Shown here: piece after piece, positions 60,601-64,000 of the stretch | How positions within the stretch are numbered: the stretch's first letter is position 1 | Layout of the letters: each line of letters opens with the position of its first letter | Assembly (NCBI RefSeq): GCF_000717655.1 | Contig: NZ_JNZY01000010.1 | Location: 62,001 to 126,000, forward strand | Source: Streptomyces katrae | GTDB taxonomy: Bacteria; Actinomycetota; Actinomycetes; Streptomycetales; Streptomycetaceae | Reading direction: 5' to 3' | DNA length: 64,000 nt | The notes under the pieces: model-generated | Database searches by the model: none | The model's input: only the letters and a program-made list of their open reading frames with translations | Told to the model about the DNA's origin: nothing | Program-made: the position numbers and the translations under genes

Positions 60601-61227
60601 GCGCTCGTCAAGCCCGACGCGCAGCGGATCGCCGAGGTCCGCCGCCGGCTCGGCCTGCCCGAGGGCAAGAAGGTCGTCCTCTACATGCCGACCTGGCGCG
60701 AGAACCGCGAGGGGTGGTCGGGCGGCTACAAGCTCGACCTGCAGATCGACCTGGACGCCGCGCGGCGCGAGCTCGGCGAGGACCACGTCCTGCTGGTCCG
60801 CGGCCACCACCACGTGACCGAGCAGGTCCGGGACAACGTGCGCGACGGCTTCGTCGTCGACGTGTCCCGCTGGCCCGACGCGACGGACCTGCTGCTCGTC
60901 GCGGACGTGCTGATCTCGGACTACTCCTCGGCGCTGTTCGACTTCGCGCTCACCGACCGGCCGATCCTGCTCTTCACGTACGACCTGGAGCACTACCGGA
61001 CCACGCTGCGCGGCTTCAACTTCGACCTGGCGGAGAAGGCCCCCGGCCCGCTGCTGGCGGACTCGGCGAGCCTGATCGAGGCCGTGCGGGGCGCGGACGC
61101 GATCGGGGCGGAGTACAAGGAGGCGCGGGCCGCGTTCCGTGCCGAGTTCTGCGACCTGGACGACGGCGGCGCCGCCGCGCGCGTCGTCGACCGGATGCTC
61201 TCGATGGCGGCCAAGCCCGCGGTGTAA
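57649..61227 (+). CDS. bifunctional GT2 glycosyltransferase / CDP-glycerol glycerophosphotransferase (TagF-like)
   Basis: An 1192-residue protein. The N-terminal GT-A domain (about 1-230) has SIVVPVYNVELYLDECLESI, DDGSTD (39-44), the DXD-type DSDD (92-95) and an acceptor region with EDAPVSIP. A middle part (about 370-820) is beta-rich without a named family. From about 829 the teichoic-acid polymerase domain begins: IVVYDTFQGNGAGDSP, WHGTPIKEIGHDF (918-930), MPTWREN, RGHHH and LISDYSSALFDFALTDRPILLF. It should build a poly(glycerol-phosphate) or sugar-glycerol-phosphate cell-wall polymer at the inner membrane face. Start ATG with GGAGA upstream; a TAGGAT -10-like box lies at 57589. Confidence 0.9.
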   Translation: MPPRLSIVVPVYNVELYLDECLESIAAQTFADFECILVDDGSTDTSAVIAKAFAARDKRFRVVMQDNAGLGAARNVGARHASKDSEYLAFVDSDDTMPDYAYERLIAALDETGSDFAGGNVKRFRSVGMQQSWGHRAAFAKTQLKTHISKFPALVTDRTAWNKVYRRSFWDEHGFQYPEGILYEDAPVSIPAHYFASSVDVISDCVYHWRVRETGERSITQRSTDPVSLIDRVTSVRLVREALKAKEGAKYVRYLRDYDYNVLSEELPLIYKYVGEGGADFRAAFVKEVGGLVREIGTGPWSALTVADRLKAYLAREGRVEDFIALTQHQSDYSYSVPVKGLARPQADYPFLHGRPPVPAKILTLGPRERRVVSRLEQAVWSDGKLLLRGYALPGHLGAESRLGSRKVLVFREGGKRRRTVVSTRTVASPMATVNSPHLALRHADWAGFTAVVDPTVFQSGGKWNDGIWTTSIAVTGAGGLHRARLKGGESDTGQNPPAHWVAPDVRIVPNSTGALTIQVEVVRARALDVRPAGDDAVEVAGELAAEIGADATLRAEHVSTGTVLTFPLETAAGGAGRIPFTVRVPLAELAAVPDTACEPGEWSPEPWSLTVVGADGSDHRLVHDERGGFAGLVVPLTGGGTGRALFAKRGNTGHLTLSVQPSPPLVDSVATQDGTVTLKGRFVAPADEPYELVLHDAHGTEFSYPVTRDGDRFEASFEPVLPEAYAGRTTLPQGRWWPTLRPLAQGGTTAGLLGVDRGAPVQFAPTALHAGPHALTVQGRRMRVEARFYDRMVLVADPLLSPHDRSRYAQRVTRYETYPAQRALPVKDIVVYDTFQGNGAGDSPRAIHEELLRRGEKLDHVWLVRDGRAEVPATARAVQYDSVEAWEVLARARYYVVNDNVPRRFQRRAGQIVVQTWHGTPIKEIGHDFIHDYYTSPEILEGLEHDSAQWSLLASPSSYATPLLKRALGYQGEVIESGSPRADALVKPDAQRIAEVRRRLGLPEGKKVVLYMPTWRENREGWSGGYKLDLQIDLDAARRELGEDHVLLVRGHHHVTEQVRDNVRDGFVVDVSRWPDATDLLLVADVLISDYSSALFDFALTDRPILLFTYDLEHYRTTLRGFNFDLAEKAPGPLLADSASLIEAVRGADAIGAEYKEARAAFRAEFCDLDDGGAAARVVDRMLSMAAKPAV

Positions 61228-61255
61228 GCCGTTCGGGTGCATTCAGGACGCATTG

Positions 61256-61304
61256 CAGACCGGCCCCGGGCCCACCGATGAATTTCGGGCCCGGGGCCGG
61301 TCTG
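61256..61304 (+). terminator. 18-bp perfect hairpin after the GT2-TagF gene
   Basis: CAGACCGGCCCCGGGCCC (61256-61273) pairs perfectly with GGGCCCGGGGCCGGTCTG (61287-61304) around a 13-nt loop, 28 nt past the stop codon. It is a strong terminator candidate without a T-tract. Confidence 0.85.
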
Positions 61305-61364
61305 TATAGGAGCGGGAGGGTGAACCGCCCTTCCGCTTCGACCGGCACACGCCTGGAGGCAGTC

Positions 61365-61847
61365 ATGACGAGCAACGGTTTCACCACGTGCCTGTGGTTC
61401 GACGGCGAGGCCGAGGCCGCCGCCGACTACTACGTGTCGCTGTTCAAGGGCGGCAAGCTCGGCCGGGTCGCCCGCTACCCCGAGACCGGGCCGGGCCAGA
61501 CGGGTGCGGTGATGACCGTCGAGTTCGAGATCAACGGCCAGAGGTTCGTCGGCCTCAACGGAGGCCCCCAGTTCACCTTCAGCGAGGCGATCTCCTTCCA
61601 GATCGACTGCGACGACCAGGCCGAGGCCGACCACTACTACGACGCACTGACGAAGGACGGCGGCGAGGAATCCGCCTGCGGCTGGGTCAAGGACAAGTTC
61701 GGGGTGTCCTGGCAGGTCATCCCGGCCGGGTTCACCGAACTGGTCGCCGACCCGGACCCGGAGCGGGCCGCCCGCGCCATGGCGGCCATGATGAAGATGA
61801 AGAGGCTCGACCTCGCCGAACTCCGCCGGGCGGCCGACGCGAGCTAG
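61365..61847 (+). CDS. PhnB-like VOC-family protein
   Basis: A 160-residue VOC protein of the PhnB/3-demethylubiquinone-methyltransferase-like type: FTTCLWFDGEAEAAADYYVSLFKGGKLGRVARYPETG, VMTVEFEINGQRFVGLNGGPQFTFSEAISFQIDCDDQAEADHYYDAL and GWVKDKFGVSWQVIPAGFTELVADPDPERAARAMAAM. Its name in databases is misleading; the family role is unknown. GGAGG lies 7 nt before the ATG. The stop codon (TAG at 61845) overlaps the left end of a 28-bp inverted repeat. Confidence 0.9.
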   Translation: MTSNGFTTCLWFDGEAEAAADYYVSLFKGGKLGRVARYPETGPGQTGAVMTVEFEINGQRFVGLNGGPQFTFSEAISFQIDCDDQAEADHYYDALTKDGGEESACGWVKDKFGVSWQVIPAGFTELVADPDPERAARAMAAMMKMKRLDLAELRRAADAS

Positions 61848-61873
61848 TGCCGCATCAGGCAACGTTCGCCCTG
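61846..61873 (+). repeat. left copy of a 28-bp inverted repeat
   Basis: AGTGCCGCATCAGGCAACGT then TCGCCCTG. It recurs in inverted orientation at 63468-63495 with 25 of 28 identities, bounding a 1.65 kb segment. It reaches into the stop codon of the VOC gene. It looks like the end of an insertion sequence or a non-autonomous element. Confidence 0.65.
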
Positions 61874-61920
61874 TCGTGACGCGCCGTCCGGAGTGCAGGT
61901 CCGGGCGGTAAGCGCCCGCC

Positions 61921-62223
61921 ATGCTGTCCTCGTGGCTGAGCGTGTGCGGGTGCGTGAGATCGATGCGCTCCTCGCAGGCCGAGGCCGCCCGCCCCCTCGG
62001 TCACTGGCTCACCAACCGCTTCCACGCCTATTCCGCACGTATGGGCCTCCTGTGGCGCACCCCCGTCCGGCACGAGCCTTGGCCACTGGTCCACGCGACG
62101 ACGGTGGCTCTCACGCAGACCCTCACCCGGGCCGCCGGCCTACCCGACCCCGAAACAGAGCCGACAACCCACACGTCCCCCTGCCTCGGACCGGTCAGAC
62201 TCGGCCCGGCCCGACCCGCCTGA
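61921..62223 (+). pseudogene. remnant of a DUF2071 protein (C-terminal part)
   Basis: The frame from 61921 ends with LGHWLTNRFHAYSARMGLLWRTPVRHEPWPL, then TLTRAAGLPDPETEPTTHTSPCLGPVRLG. This matches the C-terminal half of DUF2071/YqjF proteins (HxxEPWPLxxA, AAGLP, SPG...RLGP). The N-terminal 150 residues of the family are missing and the first 20 residues here do not fit, so this looks like a truncated gene left within the inverted-repeat segment. Confidence 0.55.
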
Positions 62224-62311
62224 GCCACCTGGGCAGGCCGGCGTCACCTGGCCGCCAAGCCCTAGATCCAGGAGTGCGTCTTTGAGCCCGGTCAGGATCG
62301 GCCCGACCGAG

Positions 62312-63187
62312 TCAGCGGGAATCCGTTGCGTCGTCCTCGTCCGGGCCGGGAGCTGCCGTGCCGACGGCGGCATGGCGGGCGGCTCGTTCCGCGCGGAGTT
62401 CTTCGGCGACCTCGTAGGCACGGCCCGGGTCGTAGACGGTGACCGAAGTGCCAGGGCTGTACATCGCGGATGCCCGGGGCGTGTACCCATAGCTCTCGAC
62501 GCGGCGCCGGGCGGCTATGCCGTCGACCTCGCCGATGGGTACCCGCCACAGCTCGGCGGTGTGGGACGGGGTCCACCACTCGTCCGGACGCACGAAGTCT
62601 CGCTTGACGTCCGTCCGACGCTCCACCGACACCTGGGCCGGGGCGAGTTGCTCGGTCAACCAGCTGGTCAGCGCCTGTGCATCGACCCGAGAGAGCGGTG
62701 CGAAGGTCGCCGGTTCGCACTCCACCGTCTCGTCGCGGGTATGCAGCATCACCTTGATCGACTGTCGCTGCCCGAGACTGAGTCGCTCGATGACGACGAC
62801 TCGCTGCAGATCAGCCATCGCCATGGTCGACGAACGCAGAAAGCGGGCGATGACGACCTGGGCCGGAGTTCCCCGGGGGCGGAACTCGACCCACCGCACC
62901 GTCGTGGACACCGTGACGCACACCCCGGCCACGATGAGCAGGATCATTCCGACGACCGTGAGCGCCAGGAAGACCCACAGAAGGCCCCAGGCGACGGAAC
63001 TCCCCGAGATCACGGCGCCCAGCAGAACGCCCAGCAGCAGGGGGGCGGCGACCACCGCCGGGACCACGATGCTCGCGCCGAAGTCGAACGCCAGCTGGCG
63101 GACCCGGCTGGGGACGAACAGCAGCCGCCATCCGTCCGTCACGGGTAACACAACTTTCGCCAGCTGGCCAGAACGCTGAGATCTCAT
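62312..63187 (-). CDS. membrane protein of unknown function, 291 aa
   Basis: Two transmembrane helices near the N-terminus (ASIVVPAVVAAPLLLGVLLGAVI about 39-61; WGLLWVFLALTVVGMILLIVAGVCVTV about 67-93) resemble a PH-like/YcxB membrane protein. A cytoplasmic part follows (SIKVMLHTRDETVECEPATFAPLSRVDAQALTSWLTEQL), then a Tyr/Arg-rich tail with a DEDDA end. I do not recognise a named family. Its start overlaps the stop of the upstream small gene (ATGA), and both lie inside the inverted-repeat segment. Confidence 0.7.
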   Translation of the reverse strand: MRSQRSGQLAKVVLPVTDGWRLLFVPSRVRQLAFDFGASIVVPAVVAAPLLLGVLLGAVISGSSVAWGLLWVFLALTVVGMILLIVAGVCVTVSTTVRWVEFRPRGTPAQVVIARFLRSSTMAMADLQRVVVIERLSLGQRQSIKVMLHTRDETVECEPATFAPLSRVDAQALTSWLTEQLAPAQVSVERRTDVKRDFVRPDEWWTPSHTAELWRVPIGEVDGIAARRRVESYGYTPRASAMYSPGTSVTVYDPGRAYEVAEELRAERAARHAAVGTAAPGPDEDDATDSR

Positions 63188-63432
63188 GGCTCAAAGGTAG
63201 GACCGTGCAAAGGAGTTCGTAAGGCCCCTGCGAGCCGCACCTTCTCGAGCAGGGCACCGGCACCGGACGTTCGCCTGGCAGGCCCGCCGGGCGGCCGGCT
63301 CTCTCCTGACGGGGGGCGGGCCCACCACGCCTCACCCTCGTGCGAGCGGTTGCGAAGCGCCCGCTCCAACGTCTCGACCACCACCGCGTGAGGCAGCGCG
63401 GGCGGATTCTCGAAGCGCAGATGAGAGTGCAT
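63184..63432 (-). CDS. hypothetical 82-residue protein
   Basis: A small basic protein: LRFENPPALPHAVVVETLERALRNRSHEGEAWWARPPSGESRPPG, then a Pro/Gly/Arg-rich tail. No family is recognised. The ATGA overlap with the downstream membrane-protein gene and the same strand support it as part of a two-gene unit. GC bias at third positions is weaker than in flanking genes. Confidence 0.45.
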   Translation of the reverse strand: MHSHLRFENPPALPHAVVVETLERALRNRSHEGEAWWARPPSGESRPPGGPARRTSGAGALLEKVRLAGALRTPLHGPTFEP

Positions 63433-63467
63433 CCCACGAGGCTACGGGCCTGCGACCACGGCGAGAC

Positions 63468-63495
63468 CAGGGCAAACGTCGCCTGATGGGGCACT
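63468..63495 (-). repeat. right copy of the 28-bp inverted repeat
   Basis: The reverse strand reads AGTGCCCCATCAGGCGACGT then TTGCCCTG, 25 of 28 identical to the copy at 61846. No target-site duplication is seen in the bases just outside the two copies. Confidence 0.65.
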
Positions 63496-63515
63496 GGAAC
63501 CGGTCTGGACGGCCT

Positions 63516-63584
63516 GGTCCCGGCACTGAGCTGACGCCGCCCGAAACCCCCGTCCTCGGGCGGCGTCAGCTCAGTGCCGGGACC
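63516..63584. repeat. 28-bp perfect inverted repeat (long hairpin)
   Basis: 63516-63543 (GGTCCCGGCACTGAGCTGAC...) is the exact reverse complement of 63557-63584, with a 13-nt spacer (AAACCCCCGTCCT). It lies 20 bp outside the right end of the inverted-repeat segment and has no gene immediately on either side pointing into it. It could be a terminator of a lost gene, a recombination or mobile-element structure, or a structured RNA. Confidence 0.9.
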
Positions 63585-63778
63585 GCGAGAGGCCCCCGGT
63601 CGCGGGCGGGGGCTCCGGTTTCCCGTCCCCTCACCGCCCCTCCTGCGCCCACTCTGCCAAGCCCCGGAGCACCGCGCATTGGCCTGGCGTACACAGTGTC
63701 TTGACGGAGAGTCGCCCCGCCGCCCGCGCCCGGGGCCCCGGCTGTTGTTGCGCGGGCCGCCACGGCAGGTGTAAACCC

Positions 63779-64000
63779 GTGATCATGCTGCCCGAGAGAA
63801 CGTTCCGCAGTGCGGAACTAGCGCCCGCCGACCGTTTCGAGAGCTGGCGGGCCCTGATGTCGGAGACGCATGCGCCCATGGAGATGCGCAGTGAGCACGC
63901 CGCCGACTTCTGGGTGAACCAGCGCGTCATCTCGCTCGGCGGGATCACGGTCTATCCGATGGAATGCCGTCCCCTGACCTTCCAGCGCACACCGAAGCTG
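63779..64000 (+). CDS. AraC-family regulator, N-terminal part (runs off the window)
   Basis: The 74 codons visible encode MIMLPERTFRSAELAPADRF, then ESWRALMSETHAPMEMRSE and HAADFWVNQRVISLGGITVY. This is the start of the AraC-binding-like (cupin-like) domain found in streptomycete AraC regulators (FxSWRxxMSxTxxPxE). The DNA-binding half would lie beyond the edge. The GTG at 63779, 7 nt after AGGTG, is the likely start; ATG 63785 is the alternative. Confidence 0.7.
   Translation, partial: MIMLPERTFRSAELAPADRFESWRALMSETHAPMEMRSEHAADFWVNQRVISLGGITVYPMECRPLTFQRTPKL

Noticed and set aside
57610..61242. A 1210-codon open frame on the minus strand opposite the GT2-TagF gene
   Set aside because: It is the antisense shadow of a gene with clear domains; its translation is low-complexity (Val/Asp/Gly-rich) with no motif.
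63795..63808. A third KstR-like box (AGAACGTTCC)
   Set aside because: AAC and GTT overlap without the two-base spacer, so the consensus is not met; it is also inside the AraC-type coding region.
1..64000. tRNA, rRNA or phage integration site
   Set aside because: No cloverleaf-like sequence, rRNA segment, integrase or intact transposase was recognised on reading both strands.

Overview
The window is very GC-rich actinobacterial chromosome, most likely from a Streptomyces or close relative. Support comes from strong third-position G/C codon bias, GGAGG-type ribosome binding sites with many GTG starts, frequent ATGA stop/start overlaps, and typical streptomycete families: a DUF397 protein, an NsdA-like TPR regulator, an SCO4226-like DUF4242 protein, PucR regulators, a SpoIIE/PP2C phosphatase, mycothiol-dependent enzymes and a large LAL-type regulator. 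No rRNA, tRNA, CRISPR array, replication origin or intact transposase was found.

Layout. 0.2-2.8 kb: DeoR repressor divergent from a SIS sugar isomerase and class II aldolase pair (amino-sugar or ketose catabolism). 3-10.4 kb: a small secreted protein, a solitary acyl-CoA dehydrogenase, an MpaB/DUF2236 protein, and a Ser/Thr kinase-TPR protein translationally coupled to a CrtI-like oxidoreductase. 10.4-16.1 kb: DDN-like and VOC proteins, a beta-lactamase-fold hydrolase, and an operon of a nitronate-monooxygenase-like flavoprotein with an acyl-CoA synthetase. 16.2-21 kb: a glycine-rich secreted protein whose ribosome binding site lies in a hairpin, a Ca2+/H+ antiporter and a penicillin acylase. 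21-32.4 kb: acyl-CoA metabolism (two acyl-CoA ligases, PaaK, and an EchA/OB-fold/thiolase/thiolase group resembling the mycobacterial sterol side-chain cluster). 32.4-46.4 kb: mixed regulators and membrane proteins, a frameshifted LAL regulator and a Tat-exported-looking 3-ketosteroid dehydrogenase. 46.4-54.5 kb: a two-subunit molybdenum hydroxylase, two PucR regulators and a KimA-like permease. 54.8-57.5 kb: an IclR-HTH plus Roadblock/LC7 gene group without a GTPase. 57.6-64 kb: a GT2-TagF fusion, a VOC protein and a 1.65 kb segment bounded by 28-bp inverted repeats, ending in a partial AraC-type gene.

The main unifying observation is regulatory. Three dispersed acyl-CoA/steroid loci (13.3, 28.1 and 41.4 kb) each carry the same palindrome, TCTGA-N7-TCAGA, upstream of the first gene. 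Two loci (4.3 and 28.1 kb) carry a box matching the KstR consensus TNNAACNNGTTNNA. Together these point to a scattered sterol or isoprenoid-acid degradation regulon whose repressor is not encoded in this window.

Other items worth attention are the GTPase-less Roadblock operon, the inverted-repeat-bounded cassette next to a 28-bp perfect hairpin, and two broken genes (an alpha/beta hydrolase and the LAL regulator).
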